In this document: positions 24,136 to 32,672 of the stretch, in pieces
Layout: every line of letters starts with the position of its first letter
Position numbering within the stretch: position 1 is the first letter of the stretch
Assembly: GCA_915066865.1 (NCBI GenBank)
Contig: CAJZEE010000005.1
Coordinates: 1 to 54,033 of the forward strand
Direction of reading: 5' to 3'
Length of the DNA: 54,033 bases
Source: an uncultured Veillonella sp.
GTDB lineage: Bacteria; Bacillota; Negativicutes; Veillonellales; Veillonellaceae
Program-made: the position numbers and the translations under genes
The notes under the pieces: model-generated
What the model saw: only the letters and a program-made list of their open reading frames with translations
What the model was told of the DNA's origin: nothing
Database searches by the model: none

Positions 24136-25968
24136 ATGGTTATGAATGGTATTTACTTAGTTATTGCCTCCGCGTGTATTCTAATTTTAGCGTACCGCTT
24201 TTATGGGGCTTTTATAGCGGCTAAGGTACTGACATTGGATCAATATCGTCCAACGCCAGCCATGGTTCACAATGATGGTCACGATTACGTGCCAACCAAC
24301 AAATGGGTAACCTTTGGTCATCACTTTGCAGCAATTGCTGGTGCAGGTCCACTTGTAGGTCCTGTTATCGCAGCACAGTTTGGATATTTGCCTGGGGCAT
24401 TATGGATCCTAATTGGTTCCGTATTAGCCGGTGCTGTACATGATATGGTTATCTTGTTTGCTTCCGTTCGTTACGATGGTAAATCGATTGCGGATATTGC
24501 TCGCGAAGAAATCAGTAAACTTGCTGGTTTTGGTGCTATGCTCGCTACCTTATTCCTATTGATCATTACCCTTGCTGGTATGGCCGTAGTAGTAGCTAAC
24601 GCATTGCATAACTCTCCTTGGGGATTCTTCTCCGTATTTGCTACCATTCCAATCGCTATTTTTATTGGTATTTATTTGAAATGGTTGCGTCCTGGTAAAA
24701 TCCAAGAGGCGACTATTATTGGGGTAGCCTTAATCTTCGCAGCCATCATCTACGGTCCAAATGTAGCGGCTAGCGAATATGCATCTTGGTTCACATACGA
24801 CTTGCAAACCATTGAAATTATGCTTGCTGTGTATGGTTTCTTTGCGGCTGCATTGCCAGTATGGTTGTTACTTGCTCCTCGTGACTATTTGTCCACATAC
24901 CTTAAAATCGGTACAATCGGTGCATTGGCTCTTGGTATTATCATTGTAATGCCTGAAATTCAAATGCCAGCTGTAACTCCTTACATCTGGGGCGGCGGTC
25001 CTGTATTGAAAGGTTCCGTATTCCCTTACATCTTCATTACTATCGCATGTGGTGCGTTATCTGGCTTCCATACTGTTATTGCTACAGGTACAACACCTAA
25101 AATGCTTACTAATGAAAGAGAAATTTTACCTATCGGTTATGGTGCGATGTTAACAGAAGGCTTCATCGCTATGATGGCGTTGATTGCTGCCACTGCATTG
25201 CATCCAGATGATTACTTTGCGATTAACTCCACAGTTGAGTCTTTCAAAGCTTTAGGCCTTCAAGTCCATGAATTGCCAGCATTGTCTGCAATGGTTGGTG
25301 AAGACTTGATGCACCGTCCTGGTGGCGCCGTATCCCTTGCAGTAGGTATGGCTCATATCTTCTCCAGATTGCCTAACATGGCTCACTTGATGGGTTACTG
25401 GTATCACTTCTGTATCATGTTTGAAGCATTGTTCATCATGACATTAATCGATGCTGGTACTCGTGTAGGTCGTTACTTACTTCAAGAATTATTAGGTCAT
25501 TTCCATCCTAAATTCAACGACCAACACTGGGCTCCTGGTGTGTATGGTTGTGCCGCTTTAATTTGTATCTTGTGGGGCTACCTAGTTCTACAAGGTAATA
25601 TCGGTATTATCTGGCCTCTATTCGGCGTATCTAACCAATTATTAGGTACCATGACATTGGCCGTAGGTACTACAGTTATTATGAGACTTGGCCGCAAACG
25701 CTATGCTTGGGTAACAGGTATTCCTTGTATCTTAATGGCTATCGTGGCTATCGCTGCAGACTATGAAAATGTATTCTACAGCTATATTCCTGCTGGTAAA
25801 TGGATTCTAGTAGCATTTAGTGCCGCTATGTTCCTCATGATCCTTATCGTATTAATTGAAGCTGTACGTAGCTGGATTCGCTTGTCCAATATTCCTCAAG
25901 ACTATCGGACTCAAGCTGAAATCGAAGCTGAAAGCCTTGTAAAATACGGTAAAGAAGTAAAAGCATAA
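24136..25968 (+). CDS. cstA: Carbon starvation protein CstA family (peptide/pyruvate transporter)
   Basis: 610 residues from the ATG at 24136, chosen because GGAGG lies seven bases upstream; an in-frame GTG at 24115 lacks this. The polytopic membrane protein has about 16 hydrophobic segments. Family features include the histidine-rich early loop with HDYVPTNKWVTFGHHFAAIAGAGPLVGP, the DMVILFASVRYDGKSIADIA loop, and SGFHTVIATGTTPKML. Members take up peptides or pyruvate (CstA, BtsT). The protein is shorter than E. coli CstA (about 700). The gene is alone, with its own promoter and double terminator. Confidence 0.92.
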   Translation: MVMNGIYLVIASACILILAYRFYGAFIAAKVLTLDQYRPTPAMVHNDGHDYVPTNKWVTFGHHFAAIAGAGPLVGPVIAAQFGYLPGALWILIGSVLAGAVHDMVILFASVRYDGKSIADIAREEISKLAGFGAMLATLFLLIITLAGMAVVVANALHNSPWGFFSVFATIPIAIFIGIYLKWLRPGKIQEATIIGVALIFAAIIYGPNVAASEYASWFTYDLQTIEIMLAVYGFFAAALPVWLLLAPRDYLSTYLKIGTIGALALGIIIVMPEIQMPAVTPYIWGGGPVLKGSVFPYIFITIACGALSGFHTVIATGTTPKMLTNEREILPIGYGAMLTEGFIAMMALIAATALHPDDYFAINSTVESFKALGLQVHELPALSAMVGEDLMHRPGGAVSLAVGMAHIFSRLPNMAHLMGYWYHFCIMFEALFIMTLIDAGTRVGRYLLQELLGHFHPKFNDQHWAPGVYGCAALICILWGYLVLQGNIGIIWPLFGVSNQLLGTMTLAVGTTVIMRLGRKRYAWVTGIPCILMAIVAIAADYENVFYSYIPAGKWILVAFSAAMFLMILIVLIEAVRSWIRLSNIPQDYRTQAEIEAESLVKYGKEVKA

Positions 25969-25988
25969 GATTGATTATTGCAATATAT

Positions 25989-26019
25989 AAAGTGCACTCA
26001 CATTTGTGAGTGCACTTTT
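25989..26019 (+). terminator. First terminator of cstA
   Basis: AAAGTGCACTCACA and TGTGAGTGCACTTT pair perfectly over 14 bases with a minimal centre, and T-rich sequence follows. It lies 20 bases after the stop codon. Confidence 0.9.
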
Positions 26020-26063
26020 AATCTATAAATTTGCTGTCTTTTTTATAAAATAGTTAGGTAATG

Positions 26064-26105
26064 GCGCCTTGCATGCAGAGTTTTCTGTGAGCAAGGCGCT
26101 TTTTG
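26064..26105 (+). terminator. Second terminator downstream of cstA
   Basis: GCGCCTTGC (26064-26072) and GCAAGGCGC (26091-26099) with an 18-base loop, followed by TTTTTTG. Confidence 0.8.
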
Positions 26106-26176
26106 TATGGAAAAGAGTTTCTTATGGTCAATATGATTGATACAGGTAACACCACATGGATATTGTGATTTGAACA

Positions 26177-26185
26177 TGTTATAAT
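26177..26185 (+). promoter_or_regulatory. Extended -10 promoter abutting the AsmA-like gene
   Basis: TGTTATAAT is a perfect extended -10 element. Its last base is only six bases before the ATG at 26192, so transcription would begin at or within a base or two of the start codon. Confidence 0.55.
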
Positions 26186-26191
26186 AGGGCT

Positions 26192-27817
26192 ATGAAACAT
26201 TATATACGTTCTTATTGGACAAAATATAAACAATTGTATAAGAAAGGCCTAAAAGGCATTGCTGCCTTTCTTGCCATTGGAGCGATTATAGTCTTTGTAC
26301 TAGCAACCATTGCTAGTCGTGGAATGGGCGTTATTTTTAATGAGGTTATGGCTCGACAAACTATGATGCGCGGTACGGTTACTGTTGAAAGTTTATCTGC
26401 TACACCGTGGGGAACTTTGACTTTTACAGGCCTTGTTTGGAAGGACCCAGAAGGGCATGAGTTGCTCAATGCACCAAGTGGGAAAGTCCGCGTCAATATG
26501 TGGGATGTGGTGACACGTAATTTTAAGTCCTCCGCTATCAAGGGCATTGAATTAGATGATGCGGTTATAGTCATTGACTTGGACGATAATAATCGATTGG
26601 ATTTCGCGCCCATATCTCCAGATGTACATAAACCAATTAACGAGATAGAACCCCGTCCGAAAGCACCTAGAAAGACCACACAAGAACGGCAAGAGGAACT
26701 AGGTAAGAAAGTACGTAACTTTAATTGGCAAGGTCAACATTTAGATCTTAAGATTACACTTAGAAATAGTCAGTTAGAGGTTTTTAATAGAAATCGCCAT
26801 TATGTGATAAAGAATGTAAACTCAAAAATTGATCTTGATAGTAAGCGAGCGATTCGTATCGATATGGAGACGGGCAAATTTGGTGGTACCGCCATAGGGG
26901 ATGGTCTCGTATTAAAAGGTCGTGTAGATTTAAAGGATGTTTTAAAGCATCGCATGCCTCAACTGGATCTACAATTTGATGTGAAAGGGGTGGATCCATC
27001 ATCACTAGGCTTTGGTGAAAATATTCATGATGCCATGACCTTGCTTACAAAGGTAACAGGTGATTTTAACCGTCCTTTTGCTAAAGGACGTGTGACGATG
27101 CCTATTTTACGCATTCCTGCACTTACTTTTGAGAATGTAGTAGGAGATGTGACGTACCAAGATGGTATTTTGAATTTTGAAAACGTTAGTGCCAATGTAT
27201 ACAGCGGTAAATTGGAGGCTAAGGGTGTATATAATTTGGACACTCGAGCCTATACGATTACTGGTGTAGCAAAGGATTTAGACAGTAGTGTAGCCCTCAA
27301 GGCTCCTGAGTTTCTCGTGCCCGTATCGGCAAATTTGAACTTTAAAAGTGAAGGCCAACCTCGAGACATGGAGGTATGGGGGAACTTCTGGTCTGGTGAA
27401 GGGCACTATATGCTGATTCCGATTCAAAGCATTACGGGAAACTTTCACAATAAAGGGCGACATTTATCCTTTAGCGATGTGAACGTACATACTAAAATCA
27501 CCACTATCACTACGGATGCTCTGCGTATCGATGATGGACAGCTCACGATGGGGCCGCTTAATATTACTTCTCACGGGGGCAGTAATTTCATTTTGTATGA
27601 TGAGTCATTTGATGAAATTGATGAAAATATGACTCGCATTAAAGACGATATGAAACAAGCCAGGGAAAATAGTAGGCGTGCCTCTGACTCTGCAAAAGGC
27701 ATCGACAAATCTGGGCTTATAGCGCCGGACATGAAAGAATCCATGAAGGATCTGAAGCGGAGTATGGATACGGTAAAAGATAGCTTAGATAATCTGTCAA
27801 AAAACAGTAAGCAATAA
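26192..27817 (+). CDS. AsmA/TamB-like inner-membrane anchored protein
   Basis: 541 residues. A basic N-terminus is followed by one membrane helix (about residues 22-43), then a long periplasmic part rich in beta strands. Patterns such as NEVMARQTMMRGTVTVESLSATPWG and repeated GK/GV...Y..G..N...V units are typical of AsmA-like proteins, which in diderm bacteria move lipids between membranes. The last 80 residues are charged and helical (DDMKQARENSRRASDS onward), a likely coiled coil. No ribosome site precedes the ATG, and the -10 box is six bases away. The family call is by pattern only; the nearest alternative is an unnamed outer-membrane biogenesis protein. Confidence 0.65.
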   Translation: MKHYIRSYWTKYKQLYKKGLKGIAAFLAIGAIIVFVLATIASRGMGVIFNEVMARQTMMRGTVTVESLSATPWGTLTFTGLVWKDPEGHELLNAPSGKVRVNMWDVVTRNFKSSAIKGIELDDAVIVIDLDDNNRLDFAPISPDVHKPINEIEPRPKAPRKTTQERQEELGKKVRNFNWQGQHLDLKITLRNSQLEVFNRNRHYVIKNVNSKIDLDSKRAIRIDMETGKFGGTAIGDGLVLKGRVDLKDVLKHRMPQLDLQFDVKGVDPSSLGFGENIHDAMTLLTKVTGDFNRPFAKGRVTMPILRIPALTFENVVGDVTYQDGILNFENVSANVYSGKLEAKGVYNLDTRAYTITGVAKDLDSSVALKAPEFLVPVSANLNFKSEGQPRDMEVWGNFWSGEGHYMLIPIQSITGNFHNKGRHLSFSDVNVHTKITTITTDALRIDDGQLTMGPLNITSHGGSNFILYDESFDEIDENMTRIKDDMKQARENSRRASDSAKGIDKSGLIAPDMKESMKDLKRSMDTVKDSLDNLSKNSKQ

Positions 27818-27899
27818 ACTGTATTGAGACGTAAAGTGTAAGAAGTAATAATAAAGTAATAATATAAAGTAACGGAAATAATAAGCTAGCAAAAATCAA

Positions 27900-27938
27900 A
27901 AAGAAGGCAATCCATCATGGTGATGAGTTGCCTTCTTT
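27900..27938. terminator. Bidirectional terminator
   Basis: AAAGAAGGCAA (27900-27910) and TTGCCTTCTTT (27928-27938) pair perfectly, with an inner CATCA/TGATG stem. It lies between the convergent AsmA-like gene and the copper-amine-oxidase-N-like gene. Confidence 0.85.
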
Positions 27939-27983
27939 AAGTTATAAGGTGCTAAATTGTATGTAGCTATATGAAAGATTTTA

Positions 27984-28715
27984 TTATCTGTTTAGTCCGT
28001 TAGAGCGTACATATTCGGTATTTTCTGTGTCTTTGGTATCTGTTTTGGTGTTAGTTCGTTTTACCGTAATAAGAGGTTTCTTTTCTTTGGTTTCCTTTTC
28101 TTCGTATGGAATTACTTTATCTCCTTGATCCGGTAAAAATGTTTCGATACCGTTTCGTTTGCCTTTTTGCGTGTTTGAATCAGTGGCCAATTGACTTTGT
28201 TGTGGAACGATATATATTTCGTCTTTATTGATGGTTACATCATTTAACAAGAGTTTGAATGCGTTCGGACTTACATATAGAATTCCGTCTACCATACGTG
28301 CTGCAGGGAGTAAAGATTCGGATGTATCAAGGTTGATGATTTGCAGTTTACCTTTGCGCACGACTTGTTTAGAGTCTGGTTGTACCGCTAAGGTAGCAAT
28401 GTTCATATCGATTAATGCCGTTTTTGTAGGGGCATCCCAAGATACTTTATAACCTAATGCTTCTGATACTTGACGTAACGCTACGAGTGGCTGACCGTCA
28501 ACATAGATAACATTTGGTTTATTATCTATGGGCTCTAATAATATGCCATCTACATTGATATAATGCTGTGTCGTTACTGATGCAGGTCTCTTTAAACTTT
28601 GCGTCGGTGCAGGCGTATCCATACCGACTGCTGCCTGTGCAGGCTGTACCATTCCGCTTGTGAAAGCTAGCGCTCCAACGGCTATACCGGACAAAATCAG
28701 TTGTTTTAATTTCAT
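27984..28715 (-). CDS. Secreted protein with copper-amine-oxidase N-terminal-like domain
   Basis: 243 residues from the start at 28715, chosen because GGAGGTTACC lies just before it and the product then begins with a normal signal peptide (MKLKQLILSGIAVGALAF, cleavage likely after PAQA). Residues about 55-165 match the Copper_amine_oxidN fold in pattern: VDGQPLVALRQVSEALGYKVSWDAPTKTALI, then VDGILYVSPNAFKLLL. In Firmicutes this domain is a general extracytoplasmic module without oxidase activity. The C-terminal 60 residues are low-complexity, rich in Lys, Thr and Glu. It is transcribed alone. Confidence 0.8.
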   Translation of the reverse strand: MKLKQLILSGIAVGALAFTSGMVQPAQAAVGMDTPAPTQSLKRPASVTTQHYINVDGILLEPIDNKPNVIYVDGQPLVALRQVSEALGYKVSWDAPTKTALIDMNIATLAVQPDSKQVVRKGKLQIINLDTSESLLPAARMVDGILYVSPNAFKLLLNDVTINKDEIYIVPQQSQLATDSNTQKGKRNGIETFLPDQGDKVIPYEEKETKEKKPLITVKRTNTKTDTKDTENTEYVRSNGLNR

Positions 28716-29033
28716 GGTAACCTCCATTGTGTATAAAACGTAACGATAAATCATAATGGGTACTATAACATGGATATATGAATATTATATTATGAACTTT
28801 AATTTTACACAATCTATATAGTAAATGATAGATATGATTTACTATAGATTTACTGTATGAATTATAAAGGGGGAAATTCTATTAAAAAGGGAGATTCTCT
28901 TATTAGATGGTTTACAGGAGAAAGTAGTGCTAGAGGTCGTTCTTTATATGCTATAATTAAGTGTTACATGAATTATTTAGTATATCTAATTATAGAGTTA
29001 TAGAGTTATAGAATTTATAGAAAGAGGTTCCTT
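28716..29033. other. Divergent promoter region between the CuAO-N-like gene and queF
   Basis: For the minus gene, TTGTGT (28812-28807), 17 bases and TATAAT (28789-28784) form a good promoter. For queF there is an extended -10, TGCTATAAT (28949-28957). Three near-identical TTATAGAG units (about 28990-29013) lie before the queF ribosome site. I looked for a preQ1 riboswitch and found only the chance match AGAGGTTCC at the ribosome site. Confidence 0.55.
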
Positions 29034-29531
29034 ATGGCATCTGGCAGATCTGAAAAAGAGTTACAAGGGGTAACGATGTTAGGTCACAAGACCGATTATC
29101 CTACTGATTATGCGCCACAGGTGTTGGAGGCGTTTGATAATAAGCATCCTGACAATGATTATTTCGTTAAGTTTAATTGTCCTGAGTTTACAAGTTTGTG
29201 TCCTATGACAGGTCAACCAGACTTTGCTACAATCTATATTTCTTATGTGCCAGATAAGAAAATGGTTGAGTCCAAGTCTTTGAAGTTGTATCTGTTTAGT
29301 TTCCGCAATCATGGGGACTTTCACGAGGACTGCATCAACATTATCATGAAAGATCTTGTAAAGTTGATGGATCCTAAATATATCGAGGTGTGGGGTAAGT
29401 TCACGCCGCGCGGTGGTTTGTCCATCGATCCGTACGCAAACTACGGCAAGGCTGGTACAGAGTGGGAAAAGACTGCGAAAGAGCGCCTTCATTTCCACGA
29501 CATGCAGCCTGAGCGCGTAGCATACCGTTAA
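29034..29531 (+). CDS. queF: NADPH-dependent 7-cyano-7-deazaguanine reductase
   Basis: A 165-residue type I QueF. It reduces preQ0 to preQ1 in queuosine biosynthesis. The catalytic Cys56 is in CPEFTSLCPMTGQPDF, with Asp63 in place. The family motif for NADPH binding, ESKSLKLYLFSFRNHGDFHED, is present. GAGG precedes the ATG. No other queuosine genes lie beside it. The next gene starts one base after its stop codon. Confidence 0.96.
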   Translation: MASGRSEKELQGVTMLGHKTDYPTDYAPQVLEAFDNKHPDNDYFVKFNCPEFTSLCPMTGQPDFATIYISYVPDKKMVESKSLKLYLFSFRNHGDFHEDCINIIMKDLVKLMDPKYIEVWGKFTPRGGLSIDPYANYGKAGTEWEKTAKERLHFHDMQPERVAYR

Positions 29532-29532
29532 T

Positions 29533-30393
29533 ATGGCATACGAATATTTAACAATGGTCGCATCCTTTATTACTTGTTTTATGATGGGTGTGACCTTGTC
29601 TTTACAACCTGCATCAATAATCGTAGGGACTCACACTCATTTAAGAGAACAAAGTAAATGGACTCGCTGGAACGGATATATCATCTTTGTGTTGCTCCTA
29701 TTTGTGTTAGATATGCTCGTAACAAATGGTATATATATTGCGTTTCACGATGTGCATAGTAATCTTTTTAACATTGTTTATCTTGATTTCAATCCTATGG
29801 ACATGTTCTTTAGTGAAAGCTTTCAAATAGGTGTTATTCTAGTCTTTTCGCTTGTGTTATTTCAAGTGTTAGGGCTCGTTGATTTAGCTCATGGAGAACG
29901 GGATTTATCCTTTTATTATGACCAAGTAGATGCGGGTAAACAGAAGTCATCTTGGATGGAGCAGTACATGGGGAGTCAAAGAGGCTCTCTTGGAGCAAGC
30001 TTGGTGGGCTTGCTCTATATGCTGAGAATGACGATAAAAACCATGTGGCCTTATATCGTGTGCCTAGTGTGGTTTAAAATCCTAGCCATACTTGTAAATG
30101 TACTAGTGTCTCCGAGTATTAACCGAATTATGCATGCTGATAATGAATTGACGACCCTAATCATTTTCGACCCATACATTATCACCTATGTAGTTGCTGG
30201 TTTCTTATGGGGCCATGTAGCGTTACATCATGATGTAACTAAAGTATCGCGCTTAGCTAACAGTATGGCTATATCTCTTATTCCTCGTCTTACAGTTTTG
30301 GTAGGAGCGGTTTTCTTTATAGGATTGGCCCTTGCCATTATAATGGTACCTATTACATGGGATAGGGTACTTGACGCACTTACAACAAAATAG
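29533..30393 (+). CDS. Hypothetical multi-pass membrane protein after queF
   Basis: 286 residues with about six hydrophobic segments (around 5-25, 47-66, 90-115, 170-195, 214-235 and 252-275). I do not recognise a family. The loop between the third and fourth segments contains DLAHGERDLSFYYDQVDAGKQKSSWMEQYMGS. The start codon lies one base after the queF stop codon, so it is probably translated from the same message. A transporter for a queuosine precursor would be a guess: known preQ0/queuine carriers (YhhQ, QueT) are shorter and show different motifs. Confidence 0.6.
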   Translation: MAYEYLTMVASFITCFMMGVTLSLQPASIIVGTHTHLREQSKWTRWNGYIIFVLLLFVLDMLVTNGIYIAFHDVHSNLFNIVYLDFNPMDMFFSESFQIGVILVFSLVLFQVLGLVDLAHGERDLSFYYDQVDAGKQKSSWMEQYMGSQRGSLGASLVGLLYMLRMTIKTMWPYIVCLVWFKILAILVNVLVSPSINRIMHADNELTTLIIFDPYIITYVVAGFLWGHVALHHDVTKVSRLANSMAISLIPRLTVLVGAVFFIGLALAIIMVPITWDRVLDALTTK

Positions 30394-30447
30394 ATAAAGC
30401 TAGTTATTTCCTGTATTTTTAGGGTTTTAAAAGTCGTTCTCATTCTC

Positions 30448-30581
30448 TTGACAATGAAATGATTCAAATGTTAGAGTATGGTTGTATTAATTGGAATACA
30501 TAAACGGTTATACCCCGTGTATGGTGAATAACAAGGTGCAATATAAAATCGTCCTTGGGATGTTCCTAAGGACGATTTTTA
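30448..30581 (+). promoter_or_regulatory. cysK leader: possible promoter followed by terminator hairpin
   Basis: TTGACA (30448-30453), 18 bases and TAGAGT (30472-30477) could be a promoter. From 30545 a 15-bp stem (AAAATCGTCCTTGGG with CCTAAGGACGATTTT) ends in a T run at 30581, before the cysK ribosome site. If the promoter is real, the hairpin lies inside the cysK leader and would act as an attenuator. Otherwise it simply ends the queF message. No T-box or known sulfur riboswitch motif is visible. Confidence 0.45.
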
Positions 30582-30607
30582 TCATCTATCGCTAGAGGGA
30601 GAATTAG

Positions 30608-31522
30608 ATGAGTATAGTAACAAACCAAACAACTGAACTTATTGGTAAAACACCGATATATCAATTGCCAAATACCAATATTTATGTAAAACTTGAAAAA
30701 TATAATGTAGGTGGTTCTGTAAAAGACCGTGCCGTTCTCGGTATGTTACAGGCTGCAAGAGAGCAAGGTCGCATCCATGAGGATAGCATCATTGTAGAAG
30801 CCACAAGTGGTAATACGGGAATCGCTCTTGCTATGGTAGGTGCTATTCTACATATTAAAACAGTGATTATCATGCCTGAAAGTATGAGTAAAGAACGTCG
30901 TGAGCTTATTAAGGCGTATGGGGCGCAGCTCATCTTAACTCCAAAAGAAACAGGTATGAAGGGGGCTCTTGAGCGGGCCAATGAAATTTTAGAGAAGTAT
31001 CCAAATGCTTTCACCTTGGGGCAATTCGTAAATCCTGCAAACCCAGATATGCATTACCGCATGACGGGTACTGAAATCGTAGAACAAGTGCCAAATGTCG
31101 ATGTATTTGTAGCGGGGATCGGTACAGGTGGTACTTTCACAGGCGTTACAAGACGATTGAAAGAACATAATCCTAATCTAAAAGCCATTGCTGTAGAGCC
31201 AACGGGATCTCCTGCTATTACCGAAGGTAAGGGCGGCCCTCACAAAATTCAAGGGATTGGGGCTGGGTTTATTCCTGAAAACTTTGACCAAACATTGATG
31301 GATGGCGTGCAAACGGTAAGTGACGAAGAAGCTTTTAGCGAGGTGCAAACCTTTATGCGTGAAAGTGGTATCTCTATTGGCCTTTCCGCGGGGGCGGCCA
31401 TTGTAGCAGCAAAACGCATGGCTCGTGAGTTACCTAAGGCGAACATCGTTGTTATTGCACCTGATGGAGTAGAGAAATATTTATCCCTCTTGGACTTCGG
31501 CAACAACGAATATGTTAAATAA
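30608..31522 (+). CDS. cysK: Cysteine synthase (O-acetylserine sulfhydrylase)
   Basis: A 304-residue PLP enzyme. The PLP Lys39 is in YNVGGSVKDRAV, the substrate loop is EATSGNTGIALAMVG, and the phosphate loop is VAGIGTGGTFTG. It makes cysteine from O-acetylserine and sulfide. cysE follows 160 bases later on the same strand, giving both steps of cysteine synthesis. AGGGAG precedes the ATG. Confidence 0.95.
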   Translation: MSIVTNQTTELIGKTPIYQLPNTNIYVKLEKYNVGGSVKDRAVLGMLQAAREQGRIHEDSIIVEATSGNTGIALAMVGAILHIKTVIIMPESMSKERRELIKAYGAQLILTPKETGMKGALERANEILEKYPNAFTLGQFVNPANPDMHYRMTGTEIVEQVPNVDVFVAGIGTGGTFTGVTRRLKEHNPNLKAIAVEPTGSPAITEGKGGPHKIQGIGAGFIPENFDQTLMDGVQTVSDEEAFSEVQTFMRESGISIGLSAGAAIVAAKRMARELPKANIVVIAPDGVEKYLSLLDFGNNEYVK

Positions 31523-31683
31523 TAGATTTCAGATAGATACAATACTGAATTTTGATTGGGAAAAGAATAGATTCTATATAGATATAAAGCCTTATATATA
31601 GGAATATAGACCAAATATGTTGTATACTAGATATATCTATATTTCTGTAGAATGTAAGTAGAGTTATTTGAGATGGAGTCACT

Positions 31684-32295
31684 ATGATGCAAGGTTTGCG
31701 CGAATTATGGGGCAAAATTCAATATAATATTAAGCGTGTAATGGATTCTGACCCAGCTGCCACAAGTGTATGGATGGTTATATGGACATATCCGCATATT
31801 ACGGCTTTGTTCTGGCATTTCTTTGCCCACCGTTTATATAAGGCGGGGTGGCCCATCTTGGCTCGTCGTGTGGCTCTCCATTCTCGTCATGTAACGGGCA
31901 TTGAAATCCATCCAGGTGCGACGATTGGTCGCGGTCTCTTTATTGATCACGGTATGGGGGTTGTTATTGGTGAAACGGCTATTGTAGGTGATAATGTAAC
32001 CTTGTTCCATCAAGTAACACTAGGTGGGATGTCTTCTAAAAAGGTAAAGCGTCATCCGACCATTGAAGATGATGTACTCATCGGTACGGGTACAAAAATC
32101 TTAGGGGATATTACGATTGGTGCGCGCACGAAGATTGGCTGTAATCTCGTTATCAAACATGATATTCCTAAGGATATGGTAATCTTTGAAACAGATCCAG
32201 AAAATATGTATGTCCGTAAACCTAGTCGCAATGCAGCTGCTGCACAAGCAGAGGAGAAGAAGATTCCTGATAATTACATAGAATACTATATTTAA
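31684..32295 (+). CDS. cysE: Serine O-acetyltransferase
   Basis: A 203-residue left-handed beta-helix acetyltransferase of the short (EpsC-like) type. The N-terminal helical region includes DPAATSVWMVIWTYPHITALFWH. Hexapeptide repeats start at GIEIHPGATIGRGLFIDHGMGVVIGETAIVGDN, with the catalytic His in this region. It makes O-acetylserine for CysK. The start is an ATGATG pair after a GGAG site. The C-terminus is rich in Ala and Glu and lacks a clear terminal Ile needed for CysK docking in some species (it ends in YYI, so docking is possible). Confidence 0.95.
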   Translation: MMQGLRELWGKIQYNIKRVMDSDPAATSVWMVIWTYPHITALFWHFFAHRLYKAGWPILARRVALHSRHVTGIEIHPGATIGRGLFIDHGMGVVIGETAIVGDNVTLFHQVTLGGMSSKKVKRHPTIEDDVLIGTGTKILGDITIGARTKIGCNLVIKHDIPKDMVIFETDPENMYVRKPSRNAAAAQAEEKKIPDNYIEYYI

Positions 32296-32345
32296 TATAT
32301 AATCATTTTTAATATAGGGTCATATTAAATATAGAATTATACAAG

Positions 32346-32384
32346 CCTCTAACTATTAGATTAACTAGTAGTTAGAGGTTTTTT
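32346..32384 (+). terminator. Terminator of cysE
   Basis: CCTCTAACTA (32346-32355) and TAGTTAGAGG (32369-32378) followed by six T. Confidence 0.85.
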
Positions 32385-32520
32385 ATGATTCGTAGAAACA
32401 TGATTCCGTGAATTATTGGATTTAGATTTGGTATGTATTGTATTGGACTGGGGATATGTTTGATTTAGTATGGTTATAATGTTTTCATTAAACTTTTATA
32501 CAAAAATATCTATTCATATA

Positions 32521-32573
32521 TTGACATGGAAAATCATTATTGGTAGAATATAAACATAATCAATATTGATTAT
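32521..32573 (+). promoter_or_regulatory. dps promoter with Fur/PerR-like palindrome
   Basis: TTGACA (32521-32526), exactly 17 bases, TAGAAT (32544-32549). A perfect 18-bp palindrome, ATAATCAATATTGATTAT (32556-32573), sits over the expected transcription start. AT-rich dyads of this kind resemble Fur-family (Fur/PerR) boxes, and dps genes are commonly PerR targets. The regulator identity is inference. Confidence 0.7.
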
Positions 32574-32672
32574 AAATTAAATAAACGAATTGATGGCGTA
32601 GAAGCCAACTGTGTTTGTTCTGCTTTTAGAATAAACCATAATTGAGAATTAAGTGAAAAAAGGAGTTTTATT

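Larger units (their letters stand above)
32296..32672. other. Intergenic region between cysE and dps
   Basis: A 377-base gap holding the cysE terminator (32346-32384), the dps promoter and operator-like palindrome (32521-32573), and a leader of about 120 bases. The leader contains a small GGC...GCC hairpin (GGCGTAGAAGCC). No ORF is supported. Confidence 0.7.

Noticed and set aside
29021..29040. AGAGGTTCC before queF as the start of a preQ1 riboswitch
   Set aside because: The rest of the aptamer (the AGC loop and the A-rich tail) is absent, and the match coincides with the ribosome site of queF.
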